From assembly GCA_964036315.1 (NCBI GenBank), contig CAXIWW010000817.1, positions 8,281,501-8,345,500 on the forward strand: a stretch of DNA of 64,000 nucleotides, in the 5' to 3' direction. Shown here in pieces: positions 13,195-26,500 of this stretch. Numbering within the stretch: position 1 is the stretch's first letter; each line of letters starts with the position of its first letter. The stretch is from Acanthosepion esculentum (taxonomy: Eukaryota > Mollusca > Cephalopoda > Sepiida > Sepiidae). The notes beneath the pieces were generated by a model. It was given only the letters and a program-made list of their open reading frames with translations, was not told where the DNA came from and did not search any database. The translations under genes and the position numbers were made by a program.

Positions 13195-16100
13195 CTGGAG
13201 ATCGTCTGCGTGGGTCTTTCTGAGACTATCTCCTGGGTGGGGGTTCGTCTGCGTGGGACTTTCTGGGAATGTCTCCTGCGTGGGGGGGTCGTCTGCGTGG
13301 GACTTTCAGTGACTGGGTGTCGTCTGCGTGGGACTTTCTGGGATTGTCTCCTGGCTGGGGTTCGTCTGCATGGGACTTCCTAGGACTGGGGGTCGTCTGC
13401 GTGGGACTAACTGGGACTGTCTCCTGGGTGGGGGGTAGTCTGCGTTGGACTTTCTGGGACTCTCTCCTGGGTGGGGGGACGTCTGCGTGGGACTTTCTGT
13501 GACTGGGGTTCGTCTGCCTGGGACTTCTTGGGACTGTCTCCTGGGTGGGGTGTCGTCTGCGTGGGACTTTCTGGGACTGGGGGTCGTCTGCGTGGGTCTT
13601 TCTGGGACTGGGGGTCTTCTGCGTGGGACTTTCTGGGAGTGTCTCCTGGGTGGGTGTCGTCTGTTTGGGACTTTCTGGGACTGTCTCCTGGGTGGGGTTC
13701 GTCTGCGTGGGACTTTCTAGGACTGTCTCCTGACTGGGATCGTCTGCATGGGACTTCCTAGGACTGGGGGTCGTCTGCGTGGGACTTTCTGGGACTGTCT
13801 CCTGGGTGGGGGTCGTCTGCGTGGGATTTTCTGGGGCTGTCTCCTGTCTGGGGGTCGTCTGCGTGGGACTTTCTTGGACTGGGGGTCGTCAGCGTGGGAC
13901 TTTCTGGGACTGTCTCCTGGGTGGGCGTCGTCTGCGTGGGATATCTAGGCCTGTCTCCTGGGTGGGGGGTCGTCTTCATGGGACTTTCTGGGACTGGGGG
14001 TCTTTTGCGTGGGACTTTCTGGGACTGTCTCCTGCGTGGGGGGTCGTCTGCGTGGGACTTTCATGGACTGGGTGTCGTCTGCGTGGGACTTTCTGGGAAT
14101 GTCTCCTGCGTGGTGGTCGTCTGCGTGGGACTTTCTGGGACTGAAGGTCGTCTGCGTGGGACTTTCTGGGACTGTCTCCTGGGTGGGGGTCGTCTGTGTG
14201 TGACTTTCTGGGACTGGGGCTCGTATGCGTGGGACTTTCTGGGACTGTCTCCTGGGTGGCTGTTCGTCTGCGTGGGATTTTCTGAGCCTGGGGGTCGTCT
14301 GGGTGGGGGCTCGTCTGCGTGGGACTTTCTGGGACTGTCTCCTGGGTTGGGGTCGTCTGCGTGGGATATCAAGGACTGTCTCCTGGGTGTGTGGTCGTCT
14401 GCATGGGACTTTCTGTGACTGTTGGTCTTTTGCGTGGGACTTTCTGGGACTGTCACCTGCGTGGGGGATCGTCTAAGTGGGACTTTCAGGGACTGGGTGT
14501 CGTCTGCGTGGGACATTCTTGGACTGTCTCCTGGGTGGTGATCGTCTGCGTGGGACTTTCTGGTACTGGGGGTCGTCTGCGTGGGACTTTCTGGGATTGT
14601 CTCCTGGGTGGGGGGTCGTCTGCGTGTGTCTTTCTCGGACTGTCTCCTGGGTGGGTGTTCGTCTGCGTGGGACTTGCTGGGACACTCTCCTATCTGGCTC
14701 CTGGTTGTGGGGTCGTCTGCATGGGATATCTAGGTCTGTCTCCTGGGTGGGGTGTCGTCTGCATGGGACTTTCTGGGACTGGGGGTCGTCTTCATTGGTC
14801 TTTGTGGTACAGTCTACTGGGTGCGGTGTCGTCTGCGTGGGATTTTGTGGGAATGGAGGTCGTCTGCATGGGACTTTCTTGGACTGGGGGTCTTTTGCGT
14901 GGGACTTTCTGGGACTGTCTCCTGGGTGAGTGTCGTCTGCGTGGGAATTTCTGGGACTGGGTGTCGTCTGCGTGGGTCTTTCTTGGACTGGGTGTCTTCT
15001 GCGTGGGACTTTCTGGGAGTGTCTCCTGGGTGGGTGTCGTCTGTTTGGGAATTCCTGGGACTGTCTCCTGGGTGGGGGTCGTCTGCGTGGGACTTTCTGG
15101 GACTGTCTCCTGGGTGGGGGGTCGTCTGCGTGGGACTTTCTGGTACTGGGGGTCGTCTGCGTGGGTCTTTCTTGGACTGGACGTCTTCTCCGTGGGACTT
15201 TCTGGGAGTGTCTCCTGGGTGAGTGTCGTCTGTTTGGGACTTTCTGGGACTGTCTCCTGGGTGGGGGTCGTCTGCGTGGGATATCTAGGACTGTCTCCTT
15301 TTGGGGGGTCGTCTGCATGGGATTTTCTGGGACTGGGGGTCTTTTGCGTGGGACTTTCTGGGACTGTCTCCTGCGTGGGGGGGTCGTCTGCTTGGGACTT
15401 TCTTGGACTGGGGATCGTCTGCGTGGGACTTTCTGGGAATGTCTCCTGGGTGGGGGGTCGTCTGCGTGGGATATCTAGGACTGTCTCCTGGGTGGTGGGT
15501 CGTTTGCATTGGACTTTCTGGGACTGTGGGTCTTCTGCGTGGGACTTTCTGGGAATGTCTCCTGGGTGGGGGGTCGTCTGCGTGGCATTTTGTGGGATTG
15601 TTGGTCGTCTGCGTGGGACTTTCTGGGACTGGGGTTCGTCTGTGTGGGTCTTTCTTGGACTCTCCCTGGGTGAGGGGTCTTCTGCGTGGGACATTCTGGG
15701 ACTGGAGATCGTCTGCGTGGGTCTTTCTGAGACTATCTCCTGGGTGGGGGTTCGTCTGCGTGGGACTTTCTGGGAATGTCTCCTGCGTGGGGGGGTCGTC
15801 TGCGTGGGACTTTCAGTGACTGGGTGTCGTCTGCGTGGGACTTTCTGGGATTGTCTCCTGGCTGGGATCGTCTGCATGGGAGTTCCTAGGACTGGGGGTC
15901 GTCTGCGGGGGACTTTCTGGGACTGTCTCCTGGGTGGGGGTCGTCTGCGTGGGATTTTCTGGGGCTGTCTCCTGTCTGGGGGTCGTCTGCGTGGGACTTT
16001 CTTGGACTGGGATCGTCAGCGTGGGACTTTCTGGGACTGTCTCCTGGGTGGGCGTCGTCTGCGTTGGACTTTCTGGGACTCTCTCCTGGGTGGGGGGACG

Positions 16101-18365
16101 TCTGCGTGGGACTTTCTGTGACTGGGGTTCGTCTGCCTGGGACTTCTTGGGACTGTCTCCTGGGTGGGGTGTCGTCTGCGTGGGACTTTCTGGGACTGGG
16201 GGTCGTCTGCGTGGGTCTTTCTGGGACTGGGGGTCTTCTGCGTGGGACTTTCTGGGAGTGTCTCCTGGGTGGGTGTCGTCTGTTTGGGACTTTCTGGGAC
16301 TGTCTCCTGGGTGGGGTTCGTCTGCGTGGGACTTTCTAGGACTGTCTCCTGACTGGGATCGTCTGCATGGGACTTCCTAGGACTGGGGGTCGTCTGCGTG
16401 GGACTTTCTGGGACTGTCTCCTGGGTGGGGGTCGTCTGCGTGGGATTTTCTGGGGCTGTCTCCTGTCTGGGGGTCGTCTGCGTGGGACTTTCTTGGACTG
16501 GGGGTCGTCAGCGTGGGACTTTCTGGGACTGTCTCCTGGGTGGGCGTCGTCTGCGTGGGATATCTAGGCCTGTCTCCTGGGTGGGGGGTCGTCTTCATGG
16601 GACTTTCTGGGACTGGGGGTCTTTTGCGTGGGACTTTCTGGGACTGTCTCCTGCGTGGGGGGTCGTCTGCGTGGGACTTTCATGGACTGGGTGTCGTCTG
16701 CGTGGGACTTTCTGGGAATGTCTCCTGCGTGGTGGTCGTCTGCGTGGGACTTTCTGGGACTGAAGGTCGTCTGCGTGGGACTTTCTGGGACTGTCTCCTG
16801 GGTGGGGGGTCGTCTGCGTGAGAATTTCTGGGATTGTCTCCTGGGCGGGTGTTCGTCTGCGTGGGATTTTCTGGGATTGGGGGTCGTCTGCGTGGGACTT
16901 GCTGGGACACTCTCCTGTCTGGGGGTCGTCTGCGTGGGACTTTCTGGGACTGGCTCCTGGGTGTGGGGTCGTCTGGGTGGGATATCTAGGACTGTCTCCT
17001 GGGTGGGGTGTCGTCTTCATGGGTCTTTCTGGTACAATCTCCTTGGTGCGGTGTCGTCTGCGTGGGATTTTGTAGGACTGGGGGTCGTCTGCGTGGGACT
17101 TTCTGGGACTGGGGGTTGTCTGCGTGAGACTTCCTGGGACTGTCTCCTGGGTGGGGTGTCGTCTGCGTGGGACTTTCTGGGACTGGGGGTCGTCTGCGTG
17201 GGTCTTTCTTGGACTGGGGGTCTTCTGCGTGGGACTTTCTGGGAGTGTCTCCTGGGTGGGTGTCGTCTGTTTGGGACTTTCTGGGACTGTCTCCTGGGTG
17301 GGGTTCGTCTGCGTGGGACTTTCTAGGACTGTCTCCTGACTGGGGTCGTCTGCATGGGACTTCCTAGGACTGAGGGTCGTCTGCGTGGGACTTTCTGGGA
17401 CTGTCTCCTGGGTCTGTGGTCGTCTGCGTGGGACTTTCTGGGACTGGCTCCTGGGTGTGGGGTCGTCTGGGTGGGATATCTAGGACTGTCTCCTGGGTGG
17501 GGTGTCGTCTTCATGGGTCTTTCTGGTACAATCTCCTTGGTGCGGTGTCATCTGCGTGGGATTTTGTAGGACTGGGGGTCGTCTGCGTGGGACTTTCTGG
17601 GACTGGGGGTTGTCTGCGTGGGACTTCCTGGGACTGTCTCCTGGGTGGGGTGTCGTCTGCGTGGGACTTTCTGGGACTGGGGGTCGTCTGCGTGGGTCTT
17701 TCTTGGACTGGGGGTCTTCTGCGTGGGACTTTCTGGGAGTGTCTCCTGGGTGGGTGTCGTCTGTTTGGGACTTTCTGGGACTGTCTCCTGGGTGGGGTTC
17801 GTCTGCGTGGGACTTTCTAGGACTGTCTCCTGACTGGGATCGTCTGCATGGGACTTCCTAGGACTGAGGGTCGTCTGCGTGGGACTTTCTGGGACTGTCT
17901 CCTGGGTGGAAGGTTGTCTGCGTGGGATATCTGGGACAGTCTCCTGGGTGGGGGGTCGTCTGCATGGGTCTTTCTGGGACTGGGGATCGTCTGCGTGGGT
18001 CTTTCTTGGATTCTCCTGGGTGAGTGGTCTTCTGCGTGGGACATTCTGGGACTGGAGGTCGTCTCCTTTTTGGGGGTTCGTCTGCGTGGGACTTTCTGGG
18101 AGTGTCTCCTGCGTGGGGGGTCGTCTGCGTGGGACTTTCTTGGACTGGGGGTCGTCAGCGTGGGACTTTCTGGGACTGTCTCCTTGGTGGGGGTCGTCTG
18201 CTTGGGATATCTAGGACTGTCTCCTGGGTGGGGGGTCGTGTTCATGGGACTTTCTGGGACTGGGGGTCTTTTGCGTGGGACTTTCTGGGACTGTCTCCTG
18301 CGTGGGGGGTCGTCTGCGTCGGACTTTCATGGACTGGGTGTCGTCTGCGTGGGACTTTCTGTGAC
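13195..18365 (+). repeat. R1 large head-to-tail duplication, copy 2
   Basis: This is the second copy of 7,761-13,194, joined at 13,194/13,195. It lacks 178 bp relative to copy 1 (near 7,980-8,160) and 85 bp (near 12,660-12,740). The arithmetic closes: 5,434 minus 178 minus 85 is 5,171 bp, the length of this feature. Long stretches, for example 9,220-10,000 against 14,477-15,257, differ at only a few positions by eye, suggesting recent duplication. Homology stops at about 18,365, where copy 2 runs into a TGTCACCTTGG unit instead of the ctggag marker. Confidence 0.9.
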
Positions 18366-18763
18366 TGTCACCTTGGTGGGGGTCGTCTGTGTGTGACTTT
18401 CTGGGACTGGGGGTCGTCTGCGTGGGACTTTCTGGGACTGTCTCCTGGGTTGGGTGTCGTCTTCGTGGGACTTTCTGGGACTGTCTCCTGCGTGGGGGGT
18501 CGTCTGCGTGGGACTTTCATGGACTGGGTGTCGTCTGCGTGGGACTTTCTGGGACTGTCTCCTGGGTGGTGGTCGTCTGCGTGGGACTTTCTGGGACTGT
18601 CTCCTGAGTGGGGGGTCGTCTGCGTGGGATATCTAGGACTGTCTCCTGGGTGGGGTGTCGTCTGCTTGGGACTTTCTGGGACTGGGGTTCGTCTGCGTGG
18701 GTCTTTCTGGGACAGTCTCCTGGGTGCGGTGTCGTCTGCGTGGGACTTTGTGGGACTGGGGGT

Positions 18764-21090
18764 CTTCTGCGTGGGACTTTCTAGGACTGTCTCCTGGGTG
18801 GGGGTCGTCTTTTTGGGACTTTCTTGGACTGTCTCCTGGGTGGGGGTCGTCTGCGTGGGACTTTCTGGCATTTTCTCCTGGCTGGGGGTCGTCTGCATGG
18901 GATTTCCTAGGACTGGGGGTCGTTTGCGTGGGACTTTCTGGGACTGGGGGTCGTCTGCGTGGGACTTTCTGGGACTGTCTCCTGGGTGGGGGGTCGTCTG
19001 CGTCGGACTTTCTGGGACTGACTCCTGGGTGGGGGTCGTCTGCGTGTGACTTTCTGGTACTGTTTCCTGGGTGGTGGGTCGTCTGCGTGGGATATCTGGG
19101 ACTGCCTCCTGGGTGGGGAGTCGTCTGCGTGGGACATTCCGGGACTGGGGGTGGTCTGCGTGGGTCTTTCTGAGACTGTCTCCTGGGTGGGGGTTCGTCT
19201 GCGTGGGACTTTCTGGGACTGGGTGTCATCTGCGTGGGATTTTCCGGGACTGTCTCCTGGATGGGGGCTCATCTGCGTGGGACTTTCTGGGACTGTCTCC
19301 TGGGTGGGGGTCGTCTGTGTGTGACTTTCTGGGACTGGGGCTCGTATGCGTGGGACTTTCTGGGACTGTCTCCTGGGTGGCTGTTCGTCTGCGTGGGATT
19401 TTCTGAGCCTGGGGGTCGTCTGGGTGGGGTCTCGTCTGCGTGGGACTTTCTGGGACTGTCTCCTGGGTTGGGGTCGTCTGCGTGGGATATCAAGGACTGT
19501 CTCCTGGGTGTGTGGTCGTCTGCATGGGACTTTCTGTGACTGTTTGTCTTTTGCGTGGGACTTTCTGGGACTGTCACCTGCGTGGGGGATCGTCTAAGTG
19601 GGACTTTCAGGGACTGGGTGTCGTCTGCGTGGGACATTCTTGGACTGTCTCCTGGGTGGTGATCGTCTGCGTGGGACTTTCCGGTACTGGGGGTCGTCTG
19701 CGTGGGACTTTCTGGGACTGTCTCCTGGGTGGGGGGTCGTCTGCGTGTGTCTTTCTCGGACTGTCTCCTGGGTGGGTGTTCGTCTGCGTGGGACTTGCTG
19801 GGACACTCTCCTATCTGGCTCCTGGTTGTGGGGTCGTCTGCATGGGATATCTAGGTCTGTCTCCTGGGTGGGGTGTCGTCTGCATGGGATTTTCTGGGAC
19901 TGGGGGTCGTCTTCATTGGTCTTTGTGGTACAGTCTACTGGGTGCGGTGTCGTCTGCGTGGGATTTTGTGGGAATGGAGGTCGTCTGCATGGGACTTTCT
20001 TGGACTGGGGGTCTTTTGCGTGGGACTTTCTGGGACTGTCTCCTGGGTGAGTGTCGTCTGCGTGGGAATTTCTGGGACTGGGTGTCGTCTGCGTGGGTCT
20101 TTCTTGGACTGGGTGTCTTCTGCGTGGGACTTTCTGGGAGTGTCTCCTGGGTGGGTGTCGTCTGTTTGGGAATTCCTGGGACTGTCTGCTGGGTGGGGGT
20201 CGTCTGCGTGGGACTTTCTGGGACTGTCTCCTGGGTGGGGGGTCGTCTGCGTGGGACTTTCTGGTACTGGGGGTCGTCTGCGTGGGTCTTTCTTGGACTG
20301 GACGTCTTCTCCGTGGGACTTTCTGGGAGTGTCTCCTGGGTGAGTGTCGTCTGTTTGGGACTTTCTGGGACTGTCTCCTGGGTGGGGGCTCGTCTGCGTG
20401 GGACTTTCTGGGACTGTCTCCTGGGTGGGGGTCGTCTGCGTGGGATATCTAGGACTGTCTCCTTGGTGGGGGGTCGTCTGCATGGGATTTTCTGGGACTG
20501 GGGGTCTTTTGCGTGGGACTTTCTGGGACTGTCTCCTGCGTGGGGGGGTCGTCTGCTTGGGACTTTCTTGGACTGGGGATCGTCTGCGTGGGACTTTCTG
20601 GGAATGTCTCCTGGGTGGGGGGTCGTCTGCGTGGGATATCTAGGACTGTCTCCTGGGTGGTGGGTCGTCTGCATTGGACTTTCTGGGACTGTGGGTCTTC
20701 TGCGTGGGACTTTCTGGGAATGTCTCCTGGGTGGGGGGTCGTCTGCGTGGCATTTTGTGGGATTGTTGGTCGTCTGCGTGGGACTTTCTGGGACTGGGGT
20801 TTGTCTGCGTGGGTCTTTCTTGGACTCTCCCTGGGTGAGGGGTCTTCTGCGTGGGACATTCTGGGACTGGAGATCGTCTGCGTGGGTCTTTCTGAGACTA
20901 TCTCCTGGGTGGGGGTTCGTCTGCGTGGGACTTTCTGGGAATGTCTCCTGCGTGGGGGGGTCGTCTGCGTGGGACTTTCAGTGACTGGGTGTCGTCTGCG
21001 TGGGACTTTCTGGGATTGTCTCCTGGCTGGGGGTCGTCTGCATGGGACTTCCTAGGACTGGGGGTCGTCTGCGTGGGACTAACTGTGACT
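18764..21090 (+). repeat. R1 block D, copy 2
   Basis: This is the distal copy of 5,700-7,980 at offset 13,064 bp, then 13,106 bp after an extra unit of about 42 bp near 20,430-20,480. It lies shortly after the end of the large tandem duplication. The array therefore reads D, then two copies of the 5.4-kb block that begins inside D, then D again. Such an order can result from unequal exchange or amplification within the array. Confidence 0.85.
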
Positions 21091-21179
21091 GTCTCCTGGG
21101 TGGGGGGTAGTCTGCGTTGGACTTTCTGGGACTCTCTCCTGGGTGGGGGGACGTCTGCGTGGGACTTTCTGTGACTGGG

Positions 21180-22093
21180 GTTCGTCTGCGTGGGTCTTTC
21201 TTGGACTGGGGGTCTTCTGCGTGGGATTTTCTGGGTGTGTCTCCTGGGTGGGTGTCGTCTGTTTGGGACTTTCTGGGACTGTCTCCTTGGTGGGGGTCGT
21301 CAGCGTGGGACTTTCTGGGACTGTCTCCTGACTGGGGTCGTCTGCATGGGACTTCCTAGGACTGGGGGTCGTCTGCGTGGGACTTTCTGGGACTGGTGGT
21401 CGTCTGCGTCGGACTTTCTGGGACTGTCTCCTGGGTGTGTGGTCGTCTCCGTGGGACTCTCTGGGACTGTCTCCTGGGTGGGGGGTAGTCTGCGTGGGAT
21501 TTTCTGGGACTGTCTGCTGGGTGGGGGGGTCTGCGTGGGATTTTCTGGGACTGTCTCCTGTCTGGGGGTCGTCAGCGTGGGACTTTCTGGGACTGTCTCC
21601 TTGGTGTGGGTTAGTCTGCGTGGGACTTTCTGGGACTGTCTCCTGGGTGTGGGGTCGTCTTCGTGGGACTTTCTGTGACTGGGGGTCGTCTGCCTGGGAC
21701 TTCCTGGGATTGTCTCCTGGGTGGGGTGTCGTCTGCGTGGGACTTTCTGGGACTGGGGGTCGTCTGCGTGGGTCTTTCTTGGACTGGGGGTCTTCTGCGT
21801 GGGATTTTCTGGGTGTGTCTCCTGGGTGGGTGTCGTCTGTTTGGGACTTTCTGGGACTGTCTCCTGGGTGGGGGTCGTCAGCGTGGGACTTTCTGGGACT
21901 GTCTCCTGACTGGGGTCGTCTGCATGGGACTTCCTAGGACTGGGGGTCGTCTGCGTGGGACTTTCTGTGACTGGTGGTCGTCTGCGTCGGACTTTCTGGG
22001 ACTGTCTCCTGGGTGTGTGGTCGTCTCCGTGGGACTTTCTGGGACTGTCTCCTGGGTGGGGGGTAGTCTGCTTGGGATTTTCTGGGACTGTCT
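21180..22093 (+). repeat. R1 segment duplicated at 578-bp spacing
   Basis: About 335 bp of unit order at 21,180-21,515 is repeated at 21,758-22,093 with a constant 578-bp offset (21,377 to 21,955). Shared markers include a TGGGTGTGTCTCC variant and a GTCGTCAGCG variant. The sequence between the copies is ordinary R1. Confidence 0.75.
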
Positions 22094-22309
22094 CCTGGGA
22101 CTGGGGGTCGTCTGCCTGGGACTTCCTGGGACTGTCTCCTGGGTGGGGTGTCGTCTGCGTTGGACTTTCTGGGACTGTCTCCTGGGTGGGGGTCGTCTGC
22201 GTGGGATTTTCTGGGACTGTCTCCTGTCTGGGGGTCGTCAGCGTGGGACTTTCTGTGACTGTCTCCTGGGAGGGGATCGTCTGCGTGGGATATCTAGGAC
22301 TGTCTCCTG

Positions 22310-23560
22310 GGTGGAGGTTCTTCTTCATTGGACTTTCTGGGACTGGGGGTCTTTTGCGTGGGACTGTCTCCTGCGTGGGGGGTCATCTGCGTCGGACTTT
22401 CAGGGATTGGGTCTCGTCTGCGTGGGACTTTCTGGGACTGTCTCCTGGTTGGTGGTCGTCTGCGTGGGACTTTCTGGAACTGAAGCTCGTCTGCGTGGGA
22501 CTTTCTGCGACTGTCTCCTGGGTGGGGGGTCGTCTGCGTGGGACTTTCTGGGACTGTCTCCTGTGAGGGTGTTCGTCTGTGTGGGATTTTCTGGGATTAA
22601 GGGACGTCTGCATGGGACTTGCTGGCACATTCTCCTGTCTGGGGGTCGTCTGCGTGGGACTTTCTGGGACTGTCTCCTGGGTGGGGGTCGTCTGCGTGGG
22701 ATATCTAGGACTGTCTCCTGGGTGGGGTGTCTTCTGCATGGGACTTTCTGGGACTGGGGGTTGTCTGCATGGGTCTTTCTAGTACAGTCTCCTGCGTGCG
22801 GTGTCGTCTGCGTGGGATTTTGTGGGATTGGGGGTCGTCTGCGTGGGACTTTATGGGACTGGGAGTCGTCTGCGTGGGTCATTCTGGGACTCTCTCCTGG
22901 GTGGGGGGTCGTCATCGTGAGACATTCTGGGACTGTTTCCTGGGTGGGGACTCGTCTGCGTTGGACTTTCTGGGACTGGGTGTCGTCTGCGTGGGTCTTT
23001 CTGGGACAGTCTCCTGGGTGCGGTGTCATCTGCGTGTGACTTTGTGGGACTCGGGGTCTTCTGCGTGTGACTTTCTGGGACTGTCTCCTGGGTGGGGGTC
23101 GTCTGTTTGGGACTTTCTGGGACTGTCTCCTGGGTCGGGGTCGTCTGCGTGGGACTTTCTGGGATTGTCTCCTGGCTGGGGGTCGTCTGCATGGGACTTC
23201 CTAGGACTGGGGGTCGTCTGCGTGGGACTTGCTGGGACACTCTCCTGGGTGGGGGTCGTCTGCGTGGGATTTTCTGGGACTGTCTCCTGTCTGGGGGTCG
23301 TCAGCGTGGGATATCTAGGACTGTCTCCTGGGTGGAGGTTCTTCTTCATTGGACTTTCTGGGACTGGGGGTCTTTTGCGTGGGACTGTCTCCTGCGTGGG
23401 GGGTCGTCTGCGTCGGACTTTCAGGGATTGGGTCTCGTCTGCGTGGGACTTTCTGGGACTGTCTCCTGGTTGGTGGTCGTCTGCGTGGGACTTTCTGGAA
23501 CTGAAGCTCGTCTGCGTGGGACTTTCTGCGACTGTCTCCTGGGTGGGGTGTCGTCTGCGT
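22310..23560 (+). repeat. R1 segment duplicated at about 1,021-bp spacing
   Basis: The unusual unit GTGGAGGTTCTTCTTCATT and about 240 bp after it occur at 22,311 and again at 23,332. Both copies share the same short-unit variants downstream, including a truncated unit where GGGACTGTCTCCTGCG directly follows a TTTTGCGT variant. Confidence 0.8.
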
Positions 23561-26500
23561 GGGACTTTCTGGGACTGGGGGTCGTCTGCATGTGTCTTTC
23601 TGGTACAGTCTCCTTGGTGCGGTGTCGTCTGCGTGGGATTTTCTGGGACTGGGGGTCGTCTGCGTGGGACTTTCTGGGACTGGGGGTCGTCTGCCTGGGA
23701 CTTCCTGGGTCTGTCTCCTGGGTGGGGTGTCGTCTGCGTGGGACTTTCTGGGACTGGGGGTCGTCTGCGTGGGACTTGCTGGGACACTCTCCTGTCTGGG
23801 GGTCGTCTGCGTGGGACCTTCTGGGACTGGGAGTCGTCTGCCTGGGACTTCCTGGGACTGTCTCCTGGGTGGGGTGTCGTCTGCGTGGGATTTTCTGGGA
23901 CTGAGGGTCGTCTGCGTGGGACTTGCTGGGACACTCTCCTGTCTGGGTGTCGTCTGCGTGGGACTTTCTGGGACTGGCTCCTGGGTGTGGGCTCGTCTGC
24001 ATGGGATATCTAGGACTGTCTCCTGGGTGGGGTGTCGTCTGCATGGGACTTTCAGGGACTGGGGGTCGTCTGCATGGGTCTTTCCGGTACAGTCTCCTTG
24101 GTGCGGTGTCGTCTGCGTGGGATTTTCTGGGACTGGGGGTCGTCTGCGTGGGACTTTCTGGGACTGGGGGTCGTCTGCTTGGGACTTCCTGGGACTCTCT
24201 CCTGGGTGGGGTGTCGTCTGCGTGGGACTTTCTGGGACTGGGGGTCGTCTGCGTGGGTCTTTCTTGGACTGGGGATCTTCTGCGTGGGACTTTCTGGGAG
24301 TGTCTCCTGGGTGGGTGTCGTCTGTTTGGGACTTTCTGGGACTGTCTCCTGGGTGGGGGCCTTTGCGTGGGACTTTCTGGGACTGTCTCCTGACTGGGGT
24401 CGTCTGCATGGGACTTCCTAGGACTGGGGGTCGTCTGCGTGGGTCTTTCTTGGAATGGGGGTCGTCTGCGTCGGACTTTCTGGGACTGTCTCCTGGGTGT
24501 GTCGTCGTCTGCGTGGGACTTTCTGGGACTGTCTCCTGGGTTGGGTTCGTCTGCGTGGGACTTTCTTGGACTATCTCCTGGGTGGAAGGTTGTCTGCGTG
24601 GGATATCTGTGACAGGCTCCTGGGTGGGGGGTCGTCTGCATGGGACTTTCCGGGACTGGGTGTCGTCTGCGTGAGTCTTTCTTGGATTCTCCTGGGTGAG
24701 GGGTCTTCTGCGTGGGACTTTCTGGGACTGGGAGGTCGTCTGCATGGGTCTTTTTGGTACAGTCTGCTGGGTGCGGTGTCGTCTGCGTGGGATTTTGTGG
24801 GACTGGGGGTTGTCTGCGTGGGACTTTCTTGGACTGGGCGTCGTCTGCGTGGGACTTTCTGGGTCTGTCTCCTGGGTGGGGGCTCCTCTGCGTGGGACTT
24901 TCTGGGACTGTCTCCTGGGTAGGGGATCGTCTGCATAGGACTTTCCGTGGACTGGGGGTCTTTTGCGTGGGACTTTCTGGGACTGGGGGTCGTCTGCGTG
25001 GGACTTTCCTGGACTGTCTCATGGGTGGAAGCTCGTCTGCGTGGGACATACTGGGACAGTCTCCTGGGTGGGGGTCGTCTGCGTGGGATATCTAGGACTG
25101 TCTACTGGGTGGGGGTTCGTCTGCATGGGATTTTCTGGGACTGGGGGTCTTTTGCGTGGGACTTTCTGGGACTGTCTCCTGCGTGGGGGGTCGTCTGCGT
25201 GGGACTTTCTTGGACTGGTTGTCGTCTGCGTGGGACTTTCTCGGACTGTCTCCTGGGTGGGGGGTCGTCTTTGTAGGATATCTAGGACTGTCTCCTGGGT
25301 GGGGTGTCGTCTGCATGGGACTTTCTGGGATAGGGGGTCGTCTGCATGGGTCTTTCTGTTACAGTCTCCTGGGTGCGGTGTCGTCTGCGTGGGATTTTTT
25401 GGGACAGGGGGTCTTTTGCGTGGGACTTTCTGGGACTGTCTCCTGCGTGGGGGGTCGTCTGCCTGGGACTTTCTTGGACTGGGTGTCGTCTGCGTAGGAC
25501 TTTCTGGGACTGTCTCCTGGGTGGGGGGTCGTCTGCGTGGGATATCTAGGACTGTCTCCTGGGTGGGGTGTCGTCTGGGTGGGATTTTGTGGGACTGGGG
25601 GTCGTCTGCATGGGACTTTCTGGGACTGGGTGTCGTCTGCGTGGGACTTCCTGGGACTGTCTACTGGATGGGGTTCGTCTGCGTGGGACTTTCTGGTTCT
25701 GGGTGTCTTCTGCGTGGGACTTTCTGGGAGTGTCTCCTGGGTGGGGGTCGTCTGTTTGGAACTTTCTGGGACTGTCTCCTGGGTGGGGGTCGTCTGCGTG
25801 GGACTTTCTGGGACTGTCTCCTGAGTGGGGTCGTCTGCATGGGACTTCCTAGGACTGGGTGTCGTCTGCGTGGGACTTTCTGGGACTGGGGGTCGTCTGC
25901 GTGGGACTTTCTGGGACTGTCTCCTGGGTGTGTGGTCGTCTGCGTGGGACTTTCTGGGACTGTCTCCTGGGTGGGGGTCGTCTGCGTGGACTTTCTGGGA
26001 CTGTCTCCTGGGTGGGTGTTCGTCTCCGTGTGGATATCTGGGACTCTCTCCTGGGTGGGGAGTCGTCTGCGTGGGACATTCTGGGACTGGGGTCGTCTGC
26101 GTGGCTCTTTCTGAGACTGTCTCCTGGGTGGGGATTCGTCTGCGTGGGACTTTCTTGGAATGTCTCCTGCGTGGGGGGTCGTCTGCGTGGGACTTTCTGG
26201 GACTGTCTCCTTGGTGGGGGGTCGTCTGCGTAGGATATCTGGGACTGTCTCCTTGGTGGGGGGGTCTTCTTCATGGGACATTCTGGGACTGGGGTTCGTC
26301 TACGTGAGTCTTTCTTGGACTCTCTCCTGGGTGGGGAGTCGTCAGCGTGGGACATTCCGTAACTGGGGGTGGTCTGCGTGGGTCTTTCTGAGATTGTCTC
26401 CTGCGTGGGGGGTCGTCTGCGTGGGACTTTCAGGGACTGGGTGTCGTCTGCGTGGGACTTTCCGGGACTGTCCCTTGGGTTTGGGCTCCTCTGCGTGGGA

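Noticed and set aside
14319..16121. 600-codon plus-strand open frame rich in Gly, Leu, Trp and Val
   Set aside because: It runs through R1 units, drifts between three translations because the units are not multiples of three, and overlaps equally long frames in other phases. It reflects A-poverty, not a gene.
23421..25049. 542-codon minus-strand frame with Pro/Arg/Ser/Thr-rich repeats resembling a mucin-like or proline-rich protein
   Set aside because: It is the antisense translation of the same minisatellite; there is no signal peptide, promoter or non-repeat flank, and similar frames occur throughout R1.
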